Below are positions 32,901-40,553 of a stretch of DNA of 64,000 nucleotides, in pieces. Position 1 is the first letter of the stretch. Each line of letters starts with the position of its first letter. The stretch comes from Antrihabitans stalactiti (lineage in GTDB: Bacteria; Actinomycetota; Actinomycetes; Mycobacteriales; Mycobacteriaceae), in the NCBI RefSeq assembly GCF_012932915.1, contig NZ_VCQU01000001.1, forward strand, positions 558,001 through 622,000, written 5' to 3'. The notes beneath the pieces are model-generated. The model was not told the DNA's origin and did not search any database. It saw only the letters and a list, made by a program, of their open reading frames with translations. The translations under genes and the position numbers were made by a program.

Positions 32901-35445
32901 CACCTCCCCTGTCGCCGAACTTGCGACGACACTCGGATTCGTCGACGAGCTCGCAGGCGCAGACGCGCAGAACGTGTCGGTCGACCTCTACCTGTCATGG
33001 CCGGATGCACCTGACAACGGAGACGAGCTGGCAATCCAGCTGGAGGACCGGCTGTTGCAGCACCCGAACGCCACAACGTGGCGCAGGGTGACGACGACGG
33101 TCATCGGCGCCGACGGTGATCGCGTGCGGCAAGTGACGTTCCGGCGGGCGTCGGCCGACGGGTCCGTGACGGGCCTCGTCGAAGACCGCATCATCCGCAA
33201 CATGCACCCGCTTACTGCACAGCGGCTGGATATCTGGCGGCTCAAGAACTTCCACGGCAAGGCGCTCCCCTCGCCCGCCGATACCTACCTCTATCACATT
33301 GTGGCCAAGGAGAATTCAGCCGACGAGCGGCTAATCGCCTTCGCGGAGGTCCGTGGGGAGTCGACACAGCTCGACAAGGACGGCAACATCGTTGCCGGGC
33401 GAGCAATCGAGAGCGCGTTGTCGGCGTGCATGGACGGCATTCGCCGGGCTCAGGCCCAGCGACGGAAGCGACGCTTCGACAACAATCGCGTCGTGCTCTA
33501 CATCTGGCCGCTCATCGACCTGCCGGTCGAGAAGCTGCCCGCAATCGCGCGCCACCTCCTGCCGATCACCCTCGGCGCGGGGCTGGAAGAAGTTGCCCTG
33601 CACGCCCGACTGCAAGAACGACCAGGCGACCCGATTCGTACTGTGAAGCTTCGCTTTTCGTATCGGTCCGGTGCCGGCGTCACCGTCGCGGTCATCGATC
33701 CGCCGACGCACCCGATGCAGCCGCTCGACGCATACACGCAGAAGGTGCAGCGTTCACGTACCCGTGGCACCGTGTACCCGTACGAGCTGATTCCGCTGCT
33801 TGTTCGCGACAGCGGAACATTCAGAGAACTCGACTTCGACTCGACCGGTCACCTCGTCGAGGTGGATCGGCCATACGGGCACAACACCGCCGGGCTCATC
33901 GTCGGACTGGTCACCACGGCCACCGATCGCTATCCCGAAGGGATGACGCGCGTCGCGCTGTTCGGCGATCCGACGAAAGCCCTTGGCACGGTCGCGGAAG
34001 CCGAATGCTCCCGAGTCGTCGCAGGCATCGACCTGGCCGAGAAACTGGGCGTGCCCGTCGAATGGTTCGCATTGTCTTCTGGTGCAACTATTTCCATGAG
34101 TAGCGGCACCGAGAACATGGACTGGGTATCCCGCGCCCTGCGTCGGATCATCACGTTCACCCAAGCCGGCGGCGAGATCAACGTCGTCGTCGCGGGCATC
34201 AACGTCGGCGCGCAGCCGTACTGGAATGCTGAAGCCACGATGCTGACGCACACGAAGGGCATCCTCGTGATGACCCCCGACAGCGCAATGGTGTTGACCG
34301 GCAAGCAATCTCTCGACTACTCGGGTGGCGTGTCGGCCGAAGACAACTTCGGCATCGGCGGCTACGACCGCGTCATGGGCCCCAACGGCCAGGCCCAATA
34401 CTGGGCACCCGACCTGACCGCGGCTTGCGACGTGCTGTTCGCCCACTACGACCACGCGTATGTTGCTCCGGGCGAACGCTTCCCGCGCCGGGCCCACACG
34501 AAAGATCCGGTCGGCCGCGATATTCGCAGCTACCCGCACGTCCATCCGTCCAGCGACTTCAAGACCGTCGGCGACATCTTCTCCTCGAAGACGAACCCGG
34601 AACGCAAGAAGCCCTTCGACATTCGGACCGTCATGCGCGGAGTTGTCGACCAGGACCATGCTGTTCTCGAACGGTGGGCCGATATGGCGGGCGCCGAGAC
34701 GTCGGTCGTCGTGGATGCTCACCTGGCGGGCTACCCCGTGACCGTGATCGGCATCGAATCGCGGACCATCAACCGAAAAGGCTGGTTCCCCGCCGACGGA
34801 CCCGACCTGTGGACGTCGGGCACGTTGTTCCCGCAGTCGTCGAAGAAGACGGCGCGCGCGATCAACGCGGCAAGCGGCAACCGGCCGCTGGTCGTGCTCG
34901 CCAACCTGTCCGGCTTCGACGGTTCACCGGAATCGCTGCGCAACATCCAGCTCGAGCACGGCGCCGAAATCGGCAGGGCCATCGTCAATTTCGACGGACC
35001 GATCGTGTTCTGCGTGATCTCGCGCTACCACGGCGGCGCGTTCGTCGTCTTCTCCGGTGCACTCAACGACAACATGGAAGTGCTCGCCGTCGAGGGCTCG
35101 TTCGCCTCGGTCATCGGCGGCGCACCCGCCGCGGCTGTTGTCTTCTCGAGGGAAGTCAACAACCGCACGGCTGCGCATCCGGAAGTCCAGACGTTGGAGA
35201 AGCGGCTTGGAGCAGCCGAGGACGACGCCGAACGAGCACGCATACGCGTCGAACTGGCGGCTGCTCGGTCGTCGGTTCGGTCGGAAAAACTGGGCGAGGT
35301 CGCTCAGGAATTCGAGGCCGTCCACAACATCGACCGCGCACAGAACGTCGGTTCGGTCCATCGGATCGTCCCCGCCGCGGACCTGCGCCCCGCCATCGTC
35401 GCCGCTGTCGAACGCGGCATGGCGCGGACGCTGTCCGGGTCGTAA
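29959..35445 (+). CDS. single-chain acyl-CoA carboxylase (BC-BCCP-central-CT)
   Basis: 1828 residues from the ATG at 29959 (AAGGGA upstream), where biotin carboxylase homology starts (FKRIAVVNRGEAAVRLIRA). Order: biotin carboxylase about 1-450 (GGGGRGIRKV, EVNTRLQVEHPITE); biotinyl domain about 580-655 with EAMKMET, biotin on Lys618; a helical central region about 680-1200; carboxyltransferase about 1200-1828 (RGTVYPYELIPLL, GAQPYWNAEATMLTHTKG, GGVSAEDNFGIGGYDRVMGPNG, RYHGGAFVVFSGALNDN). Having all parts plus a central region on one chain is the eukaryotic ACC layout, unlike the usual separate actinobacterial subunits. It makes malonyl- or another carboxyacyl-CoA. The whole 5.5-kb frame is unbroken. 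Confidence 0.92.
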   Translation: MFKRIAVVNRGEAAVRLIRAVRELNAEHSHGIRTIALHTSAESRAMFVRQADEAVTLRSSSTGSPYLDHQELERALLEAKADAVWVGWGFVAEDPAFADLCAKLNITFIGPPAEAMRLLGDKVAAKILAEKVGVPVAPWSGGPVETRADARRHAQAIGYPLIIKARSGGGGRGIRKVYAEDELELALERTQGEAERSFGDPVVFIERLVTEARHVEVQVIADNYGNVWAPGVRDCSIQRKNQKVIEESSSPVLTKEQADHLRAASSELVRTAGYRGAGTVEYLYQPDQQLFTFLEVNTRLQVEHPITEATTGLDLVKLQIQVASGVALEGECPTEFGHAVEARLNAEDADNGFAPAPGTVHLLKFPLGSGLRVDTGIAQGDVIPPDYDSMVAKVIAWGKDRSEALARLRTALRETTVVLDGGTTTKSFLLDLLDREELISGSADTGWLDRTGAGTGDGPTPVADVALIAAAIDAYDVEEAHERATFLSSARGGRPRASHSIGRTVELSYQGQAYQLTVGQIGPRRYRVETEDRAYEVDVDRLGEFESRIDLRGSRFHVVTVPGPAGYLVEVDGMSHRISQDDAGVVRAPAPAVVVAVPVAVGDEVAAGATLVVLEAMKMETAVRAAYPGRVREVLAVVNSQVDAGAALLRVDRAGDGAAASTTPRVGFDTTDLAQESDTRTEAFARLNALRAMITGFDVSGEQGRDLLAGYVTLRDELPSRDTDLVDAEIAVLTTFADVCELSRNRPGLDEGDLHDAVHSPREHFHSYLQSVDVDVHGLPDSFRSKLSRALSHYDVTSLDRTPVLDEAVYRLFVAQQRMENQVPVIAGLLDRWLTADSASLPPTPELAEALDRLIHATQVRYPLIGDIARNVRFKLFDAPAIDAVREHTFNSVRGNLAYLAERPDAPDHARRTDALVDCSEPLVDLLAQRISNPGALLEVVTRQYYRIHTLDDVKTFDRADRPIVTGTFHLAGDRIHLVSATSPVAELATTLGFVDELAGADAQNVSVDLYLSWPDAPDNGDELAIQLEDRLLQHPNATTWRRVTTTVIGADGDRVRQVTFRRASADGSVTGLVEDRIIRNMHPLTAQRLDIWRLKNFHGKALPSPADTYLYHIVAKENSADERLIAFAEVRGESTQLDKDGNIVAGRAIESALSACMDGIRRAQAQRRKRRFDNNRVVLYIWPLIDLPVEKLPAIARHLLPITLGAGLEEVALHARLQERPGDPIRTVKLRFSYRSGAGVTVAVIDPPTHPMQPLDAYTQKVQRSRTRGTVYPYELIPLLVRDSGTFRELDFDSTGHLVEVDRPYGHNTAGLIVGLVTTATDRYPEGMTRVALFGDPTKALGTVAEAECSRVVAGIDLAEKLGVPVEWFALSSGATISMSSGTENMDWVSRALRRIITFTQAGGEINVVVAGINVGAQPYWNAEATMLTHTKGILVMTPDSAMVLTGKQSLDYSGGVSAEDNFGIGGYDRVMGPNGQAQYWAPDLTAACDVLFAHYDHAYVAPGERFPRRAHTKDPVGRDIRSYPHVHPSSDFKTVGDIFSSKTNPERKKPFDIRTVMRGVVDQDHAVLERWADMAGAETSVVVDAHLAGYPVTVIGIESRTINRKGWFPADGPDLWTSGTLFPQSSKKTARAINAASGNRPLVVLANLSGFDGSPESLRNIQLEHGAEIGRAIVNFDGPIVFCVISRYHGGAFVVFSGALNDNMEVLAVEGSFASVIGGAPAAAVVFSREVNNRTAAHPEVQTLEKRLGAAEDDAERARIRVELAAARSSVRSEKLGEVAQEFEAVHNIDRAQNVGSVHRIVPAADLRPAIVAAVERGMARTLSGS

Positions 35446-35457
35446 GCGAAGGCTAGC

Positions 35458-35691
35458 TCAGAACAGCGAGAATGCGCGGGCGACGAAGAAGCAGACCAGA
35501 GCCAACACGATGACGGCGATTGCCGTCAGCGCGACGATCGGTCCGACCCTGCCTGGCATCGGCTGCGGATGCGAAAGTCCGGAGGTTTGACCGGTGTCCG
35601 GCGGGGTTTCACCGGGTGGCACCCCGCCTCCCGGCTCCAACCCTGGAGCGTCGACCGACCCGGACTCGGCCGGGTCTGTGGTCGAGGCCAT
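35458..35691 (-). CDS. DUF6480-like small membrane protein
   Basis: 77 residues from the ATG at 35691, which overlaps the stop of the gene upstream (ATGA). It has the motif GLEPGGGVPPGETPPDTGQTS, a Pro/Gly-rich cytoplasmic part, then one C-terminal helix (VGPIVALTAIAVIVLALVCFFVA). This motif plus helix is typical of the DUF6480 proteins of actinobacteria, whose function is unknown. Co-translated with the membrane protein at 35691-36254. Confidence 0.75.
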   Translation of the reverse strand: MASTTDPAESGSVDAPGLEPGGGVPPGETPPDTGQTSGLSHPQPMPGRVGPIVALTAIAVIVLALVCFFVARAFSLF

Positions 35692-36254
35692 CAGTTCACC
35701 AGCTTGTGGGCCAGTGTTCTTCCGAAACCGGAGACCACCTGGCTGCCGCGCTGCTGTTCGCCCTGCTGAGCGGCGAGAATGACGACTGCTCCGGTGAGAA
35801 CCGGCGTCACCCACTGCGTGATGCGGAGTTGCTTCTGCGCGGCGGCGGATTCGTCAGGAGTGGCCGAGGACGGCTCGGTGGCACCTTCTGCTGCCTGCCG
35901 TCCCTGGCTCGCGATCTTCGACCCGAGGTACCCGGAGTACGCCGTCGCTCCTGCGGCGGCGAGGGTGATCGCGGTCTTGATCGCGGTGTTGGTGCCAACA
36001 CCCTCTTGATTAGCGACGCGGCGACGATTGGCGGCGATCAGCCCAATCCCGCCGATCGCGTGCATACCGATCGCAACAGCGTTGATCGGCGCCCATCGAG
36101 CCCACCCGTCAGCAGCAATCCGCGCGCGGTCATTCGGGTCTGCGACGTCGCTCGCGGCACCATTGAGGCCCGTCGCGCCCATCAACGACCCACCGAACCA
36201 GGCAGCCGCGCCGACATCGTGCATCGAGCGGATGACAGTGTTTCGTGTGTTCAT
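35691..36254 (-). CDS. conserved membrane protein of unknown function
   Basis: 187 residues from the ATG at 36254 (AAGGAG upstream). It starts MNTRNTVIRSMHDVGAAAWFGGSLMGATGLNGAA and has about four hydrophobic segments (near 15-32, 56-72, 90-108, 155-170), with a polar Gln/Ala/Ser loop between the third and fourth. No enzyme motif is seen. It heads a two-gene unit with the DUF6480-like protein. A SigF-like promoter candidate is 111 bp upstream, so a stress role is possible. Confidence 0.7.
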   Translation of the reverse strand: MNTRNTVIRSMHDVGAAAWFGGSLMGATGLNGAASDVADPNDRARIAADGWARWAPINAVAIGMHAIGGIGLIAANRRRVANQEGVGTNTAIKTAITLAAAGATAYSGYLGSKIASQGRQAAEGATEPSSATPDESAAAQKQLRITQWVTPVLTGAVVILAAQQGEQQRGSQVVSGFGRTLAHKLVN

Positions 36255-36364
36255 GGTGGCTCCTTCGACTCGACGCTGAAAGCGCGAGTCATATTGTTGC
36301 GCGCCGAAACTTATTGGCCGGCGCTGCAATTGGATCTACTCGACCGAGCAGTCCTGCGTACGGA

Positions 36365-36389
36365 GTACCACACTAAACGATGCATAAAC
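36365..36389 (-). promoter_or_regulatory. weak SigF/SigB-like promoter
   Basis: On the minus strand GTTT (36389-36386), 15 bases, then TGGTAC (36370-36365). The -35 element matches and the -10 is two bases off GGGTAT. It precedes the ATG at 36254 by 111 bp, the same distance as in the two better sites upstream. Confidence 0.35.
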
Positions 36390-36417
36390 GCTGCATTGCT
36401 GCCGACGTGAGTTGGCG

Positions 36418-37257
36418 CTACGACACGCCGACGGTGTCCTTCGCGATGTTGGCGACATGGGCTTGCGCCGCAGAGACAACAGTGGACCGGTTCTTGTTGG
36501 CCTCTTCGAACGACACCACTGCGCGAATCGCCTCGGGATCGTCCAGCGTGCGGATCGCCGCCACGGCATCGGTGGCATTGAGGTCCTGGTAGCCCTCGAT
36601 CGCCAACTCATCGGCCTCCGGAACCTTCGTCGCCGAGCCCCGTCCGATCAAATCGCCGACGTGAGCAGGCAGTTGCTTAGCCGCATCCGCGAGGTTGTCG
36701 CCCGCTCGCGCAATCCAGCTACCTGGCAAATTGACCACAGTCGTGCCCAAAGCAGCGACAGATTGCAGCGGCGTACGACGCAGAGCAGCGGGGCCACCCA
36801 ACGCTTCTTCGGCAAGAACGGTCGTCAGCCAATCAACAGTCGCCTTGTGCGCGACGATCAGCCGCTCGGCCAGATCGGTCAGTGTGCGATCGTTCTCCTG
36901 CACGGACAACGCCTTTAGATATGTTGCGCGGCCAAGCAATTGGTACTCGAGAGCCAGGTCACCCAGCACTGCCTCGTCGAAAGGCTGAGCCTGCTCGAAC
37001 ATCGATTTGACCATCGCGCCGATTCGGCCGATCGCCGGACCCACGACAGCTGGGAGCGCACCGAGTCCACGAATCGCATCTTCGATCGCTTCTGCGCGTT
37101 CGCGCCCGTTTTCGGCGTTCTGGCTCAGTTCACGGCGCACTGCATCGGTGCGTGCCTGCGCAGTCCGCGTCTCGGCAATCATGATTTCGGTATTCGTCAA
37201 CGTTGCAAGAGCCCGAAGCTGGGTGAGTATCGCGTTCTTCGATGTGGTGATGCGCAT
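36418..37257 (-). CDS. ferritin-like helical protein
   Basis: 279 residues, almost entirely helical by residue pattern. The first 150 residues resemble a ferritin-like four-helix bundle found in actinobacterial stress proteins (TNTEIMIAETRTAQARTDAVRREL, then YQLLGRATYLKALS with charged and His positions). The C-terminal part contains a GSWIARAGDNLADAAKQLPAHVGDLIGRG segment. I cannot confirm metal ligands. ATG start at 37257. A good SigF-type promoter lies 110 bp upstream, which fits an oxidative-stress or iron-storage role, but that is inference. Confidence 0.65.
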   Translation of the reverse strand: MRITTSKNAILTQLRALATLTNTEIMIAETRTAQARTDAVRRELSQNAENGRERAEAIEDAIRGLGALPAVVGPAIGRIGAMVKSMFEQAQPFDEAVLGDLALEYQLLGRATYLKALSVQENDRTLTDLAERLIVAHKATVDWLTTVLAEEALGGPAALRRTPLQSVAALGTTVVNLPGSWIARAGDNLADAAKQLPAHVGDLIGRGSATKVPEADELAIEGYQDLNATDAVAAIRTLDDPEAIRAVVSFEEANKNRSTVVSAAQAHVANIAKDTVGVS

Positions 37258-37366
37258 ACGGCATTAACCCTTTCGTAGCTGAATTGGTCCGAGTTGCACT
37301 CGGTAATACGCGAATTGGAAATTCACGCGCGAGAACGCCACAATCTGGAGCGTCTCTATCGAACGG

Positions 37367-37391
37367 TTACCCGCGCGGTGCCGATCTAAAC
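37367..37391 (-). promoter_or_regulatory. SigF/SigB-like promoter of the ferritin-like gene
   Basis: Minus-strand GTTT (37391-37388), 15-base spacer, GGGTAA (37372-37367). This matches the actinobacterial SigF/SigB consensus GTTT-N14-17-GGGTAT except the last base. It lies 110 bp before the ATG at 37257 and overlaps the end of the small acidic gene. Confidence 0.55.
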
Positions 37392-37550
37392 GACCTGCGC
37401 CGACGAACTATGCGGGGACTCTTCTTCGGCATTCTCAGCCGCGTCCTCGTGCCCGGTGGGGTGATCGGTGTCGCGCGGGTCGGAACTCAGCGCTTCGTTG
37501 TTGTCACCTGCGGTGTTGGCATCGCGCCCGTTCGATTCACTGCTATTCAT
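37386..37550 (-). CDS. small acidic protein
   Basis: 54 residues from the ATG at 37550. It begins MNSSESNGRDANTAG and is dominated by Asp, Glu, Asn and Ser (DAAENAEEESPH), so probably disordered. It starts 15 bp after the membrane protein at 37565-37885 on the same strand. The ribosome site (AGAGAG) is moderate. It resembles the other two small acidic proteins in style rather than sequence. Confidence 0.45.
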   Translation of the reverse strand: MNSSESNGRDANTAGDNNEALSSDPRDTDHPTGHEDAAENAEEESPHSSSAQVV

Positions 37551-37564
37551 GTCGATTCTCTCTG

Positions 37565-37885
37565 CTATTGGTCGGAGCCGTCGCCGGCGAAGCCGCGCGG
37601 AAGGTAACGATTTTCGAATTCTGCGTCGCGCGCATCGCCGGACTTGCTGCGGCGATGAAGGAAAATGATCACCGCTACCCCGGAAATCACGGACGCCGCA
37701 CAACCGGCCACAGCTATCCATGTCCAGCCGTAATATCCATATCCGGCGGCAGTGAGACCAATTCCCAGAAATACGATTCCGACCCCAACCAGAAGGTAGC
37801 CGATCCAGATCCAGCTGCGCTTCTTCGGTTCTCGGCCGGCTTCTCTCGTTCGTAGATCGTCATTACTCGGTTTAGGCAACGTCAT
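37565..37885 (-). CDS. two-helix membrane protein of unknown function
   Basis: 106 residues from the ATG at 37885 (MTLPKPSNDDLRTREAG); the frame is open 14 codons further but without a good start. A basic stretch is followed by two closely spaced helices (WIWIGYLLVGVGIVFLGIGL and GWTWIAVAGCAASVISGVAV) and a charged tail. No recognised family. A SigF-type promoter candidate is 109 bp upstream. Confidence 0.6.
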   Translation of the reverse strand: MTLPKPSNDDLRTREAGREPKKRSWIWIGYLLVGVGIVFLGIGLTAAGYGYYGWTWIAVAGCAASVISGVAVIIFLHRRSKSGDARDAEFENRYLPRGFAGDGSDQ

Positions 37886-37993
37886 AGCTACTACTTCCGA
37901 CTTGTATTCGAATTCGACCGAAAACACCAGCGCGACGTTCGTCTGCGCCGCCGTTGATCACCATGTGGTGCCTCGGGCCGTAAGACTCAACGA

Positions 37994-38019
37994 GTACCCC
38001 ATCCACGAGGGCGGCAAAC
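37994..38019 (-). promoter_or_regulatory. SigF/SigB-like promoter
   Basis: Minus-strand GTTT (38019-38016), 16-base spacer, GGGTAC (37999-37994). It is 109 bp upstream of the ATG at 37885 and probably also serves the small acidic gene downstream. Confidence 0.5.
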
Positions 38020-38132
38020 GACCGGTCGCGCGAGCGCGTACGGTGGAGAAGAGCGGACAGATTCTTGCCCACTCCCGCCCCAGACCTCGGTGGCCTCGTC
38101 AGTTGACGACAACACACCCACAGGGATTACCG

Positions 38133-38597
38133 ATGGTCGCCACCAAGCACGATCCGACAAAGCCGATTCCGAGCGTGCAGCTGTCTGTCCAACGGCTCTA
38201 CCGAACGTGGCGGGCGCTGCTACAGCGCATCGATGACATCCTCGTTTCGACGTTCGACCGCAGTCGCTTGCCGTGGCGGGCGTATCAGCAGGTGTTGATC
38301 GCGTTCGACGTCGTCGCCGGCCGAGTTCTCGGCGATACCGACGCTGGGCTTCGCGCCACAGTAGTGCGTCGACTGGTCGCCGCCGAGCACCGCTGCGAGA
38401 CCGAAACAACTTCCGCGGAAACAGAATTCGCACGCGCACTTGCGCGCCGCCGCGCAGCGGAAGTCGCAGCATGGACACGACGGCGTCAGCTGTTCCACAC
38501 AACCCAGATCGCAGCGCGCCCTTCGCAGATCCCCACTCGACGCGACGCTCCCCGATTTCCTGTCGGTTCGGTGACCCGAGCCTTCAAAGGTCGGTAA
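38133..38597 (+). CDS. hypothetical basic protein
   Basis: 154 residues from the ATG at 38133 with AGGGAT upstream. It is rich in Arg and predicted helical: SVQLSVQRLYRTWRALLQRIDDIL, then a long Glu/Arg/Ala helix (AEHRCETETTSAETEFARALARRRAAEVAAW) and a basic, Pro-containing tail. No recognised family. A minus-strand frame overlaps it, but this strand has the better start and codon pattern. It lies 50 bp upstream of the FAD-Rieske gene. Confidence 0.5.
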   Translation: MVATKHDPTKPIPSVQLSVQRLYRTWRALLQRIDDILVSTFDRSRLPWRAYQQVLIAFDVVAGRVLGDTDAGLRATVVRRLVAAEHRCETETTSAETEFARALARRRAAEVAAWTRRRQLFHTTQIAARPSQIPTRRDAPRFPVGSVTRAFKGR

Positions 38598-38613
38598 TCG
38601 AGAACCGCGCGTT

Positions 38614-38638
38614 GTTTCGTTCCTCGCTTCCGGGGCAC
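38614..38638 (+). promoter_or_regulatory. weak SigF-like promoter of the FAD-Rieske gene
   Basis: GTTT (38614-38617), 15 bases, GGGCAC (38633-38638), two bases off GGGTAT. The ATG at 38648 is only 10 bp downstream and has no ribosome site, so the transcript would be nearly leaderless. Confidence 0.3.
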
Positions 38639-38647
38639 CCACTAGCA

Positions 38648-40141
38648 ATGACGTCCCTATGGTTCGATCGTTCCCGCTCGACGCCGCAGCCAACCCTCGA
38701 CGAGGGCCTCAGTTTCGACTACGTCGTCGTGGGTGCTGGTCTCACCGGACTGGTCACCGCATTGCTGCTTGCCCGCGGCGGTGCGGAGGTCGCCGTTGTG
38801 GAAGCGCGCCGCATCGGTGCAGCAGCCACTGGAAACACGACGGCGAAACTGAGCTTGCTTCAGGGAACGCGACTTTCGGAGATCTCGAGCAAGCACAGCG
38901 AGGCAACGACGCAACATTACGTCGACGCCAACGAGGAGGGCCAGCAATGGCTGCTCCGCTACTGCGAAGCGCACGACATCCCCGTCCAGCGCGAAACTGC
39001 CTATACCTACGCGAACACGGCTGCGGGCACCGACTCGGTTCGCGCAGAATTACGCGCGTGCGCGTCAGCGGGACTGGACGTCGAATGGACCGAGGAACTA
39101 CCCGAACTGCCGTTTCCGACCTACGGCGCTGTCCGACTCGACAATCAGGCGCAGTTCGATCCCATGTCGGTGCTGGAAGGACTCGCAGCAGATCTGCTCG
39201 AACGCGGAGTCCCGATCTTCGAAAATACGCGAGTGCAGTCGGTCAGTCGCCGCAACGGTGGCCAGTCCATCGAAACCGACCACGGCTCAGTACAAGCCAA
39301 GAGGGTGGTATTGGCTACTGGCACACCAATTCTGGATCGTGGTGGCTACTTCGCACGCCTGGAACCTGAACGTTCCTACGCACTTGCGTTCACCGTGCCG
39401 GGGCCGATCCCGCGCGGCATGTACCTCTCCGCAGACAAGCCGAGCCGATCGCTGCGGTACGCGCCGGGCACCGGCGAGGACCTGCTGCTCGTCGGCGGCA
39501 ACGGCCACCCCGTCGGTCGGTCCGATTCACCGGCGACGCTCGTCGAGGACATCGTGGAATGGACGCAGACCCACTTCCCCGGCGCACAACTTACCCATAG
39601 TTGGTCGGCTCAGGATTACACCGCGATCGACGAATTACCCTACGTCGGAACGTTACTGCCGGGCCTCGACAGCATCCTGGTCGCGACCGGCTACGCAAAA
39701 TGGGGTATGACGAACGCCGTGGCGGCTGCGCTCGCGCTCGCCAGCCGAGAGTTCGGCGGCCAATTGGCCTGGGCCGATGCCATGCGCAGTTGGCGGCCGT
39801 CGCAATTGGTCGGCTTGCCGAAGGCCGCACAGGCGAACGCCGGCGTCGGGCTCAACATGGCCACCGGGTGGTTGCGGGCAGCACTCAGCACCGAAAGTTC
39901 ACCGCCGAAGGAGGGCGCCGGCAACGTCGACAGATCAGGGATTCGTCCCGTCGCCACCTGCACGGTCGACGGTGTGACGAAGCGAGTATCGGCGGTATGC
40001 CCACATCTCTACGGAATTGTGAAATGGAACGACGCGGAACGGTCCTGGGACTGCCCACTGCACGGTTCTCGATTCGATTCCGACGGAAAGGTTTTGGAAG
40101 GGCCGGTTACATCGAATCTCCAAGCGTTGCCGCCACGCTGA
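38648..40141 (+). CDS. DadA-like FAD oxidoreductase with C-terminal Rieske domain
   Basis: 497 residues from the ATG at 38648, where flavoprotein homology starts; the upstream open frame lies over another gene. Residues 20-400 form an FAD-dependent DAO-type oxidase (DYVVVGAGLTGLVTALLLARGG, then a C-terminal ATGYAKWGMTNA). Residues 435-497 form a Rieske 2Fe-2S domain with Cys451-x-His453 and Cys469-x2-His472. Fusions like this (YhfW type) probably pass electrons from an amine or amino-acid-like substrate through the cluster; substrate unknown. A strong hairpin terminator follows. Confidence 0.88.
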   Translation: MTSLWFDRSRSTPQPTLDEGLSFDYVVVGAGLTGLVTALLLARGGAEVAVVEARRIGAAATGNTTAKLSLLQGTRLSEISSKHSEATTQHYVDANEEGQQWLLRYCEAHDIPVQRETAYTYANTAAGTDSVRAELRACASAGLDVEWTEELPELPFPTYGAVRLDNQAQFDPMSVLEGLAADLLERGVPIFENTRVQSVSRRNGGQSIETDHGSVQAKRVVLATGTPILDRGGYFARLEPERSYALAFTVPGPIPRGMYLSADKPSRSLRYAPGTGEDLLLVGGNGHPVGRSDSPATLVEDIVEWTQTHFPGAQLTHSWSAQDYTAIDELPYVGTLLPGLDSILVATGYAKWGMTNAVAAALALASREFGGQLAWADAMRSWRPSQLVGLPKAAQANAGVGLNMATGWLRAALSTESSPPKEGAGNVDRSGIRPVATCTVDGVTKRVSAVCPHLYGIVKWNDAERSWDCPLHGSRFDSDGKVLEGPVTSNLQALPPR

Positions 40142-40154
40142 GATAAGTGCTGAC

Positions 40155-40192
40155 ACAAAAATTCCGTGCGCATGTGCGCACGGAATTTTTGT
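40155..40192. terminator. bidirectional hairpin terminator
   Basis: A perfect inverted repeat with 18-base arms (starting ACAAAAATTCCGTGCGCA) and a two-base loop. The arms end in A5 and T5 runs, so it works as an intrinsic terminator in both directions. It lies 13 bp after the FAD-Rieske stop and 14 bp before the convergent CsbD stop. Confidence 0.9.
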
Positions 40193-40206
40193 CGATCGTT
40201 CGAGAT

Positions 40207-40443
40207 CTACTGCTCGGCACGCTGCCGTTCCTCGTTTGCCTTTGCCTCGGCGCGTGCTTCCTCCGCCTTGGCCTCGTGCTTTGCTACCTCACGCTGATCC
40301 TCGGCTTTGTCTTTCTGGGCTTCGCCTTCACGTGCGAGCGAGTCGTTACCCACGACGTTGCCGGCGGCTTCCTTGATGGTGCCCTTGACACCCTCGACGA
40401 CACCCTTGGCGCCTTCGGCGGGTCCACTGTTTTCGTCAGCCAT
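40207..40443 (-). CDS. CsbD-like stress protein
   Basis: 78 residues. The N-terminal half has the CsbD pattern (GVVEGVKGTIKEAAGNVVGNDSL). The C-terminal half is a highly charged Lys/Glu/Ala helix (EDQREVAKHEAKAEEARAEAKANEERQRAEQ). CsbD proteins belong to the general-stress response in Bacillus and many actinobacteria; the molecular function is unknown. A near-perfect SigF/SigB promoter is 54 bp upstream, consistent with stress control. Confidence 0.82.
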   Translation of the reverse strand: MADENSGPAEGAKGVVEGVKGTIKEAAGNVVGNDSLAREGEAQKDKAEDQREVAKHEAKAEEARAEAKANEERQRAEQ

Positions 40444-40496
40444 ATCGATCCTTACGTTGATGTCGTATGTGCGCCCTCTTGGGCGCTACTTTCCGG

Positions 40497-40521
40497 ATAC
40501 CCGTGCAGGCCGATCCGAAAC
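40497..40521 (-). promoter_or_regulatory. SigF/SigB promoter of the CsbD-like gene
   Basis: Minus-strand GTTT (40521-40518), exactly 15 bases, GGGTAT (40502-40497). Both elements match the actinobacterial SigF/SigB consensus perfectly, and the gene is a typical target. Confidence 0.75.
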
Positions 40522-40553
40522 GTTTGACACAGAATGCCTTTGACTGCGCGTAT

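Noticed and set aside
33754-34722. 322-codon minus-strand frame inside the carboxyltransferase region
   Set aside because: Shadow of the carboxylase; no domain pattern and no start signal.
36418-37278. plus-strand frames opposite the ferritin-like gene
   Set aside because: Short and of shadow composition; the minus frame is longer, helical and has an upstream promoter.
37872-38117. 81-codon minus-strand frame upstream of the two-helix membrane protein
   Set aside because: It has no ribosome site and overlaps the promoter region at 37994; no recognisable features.
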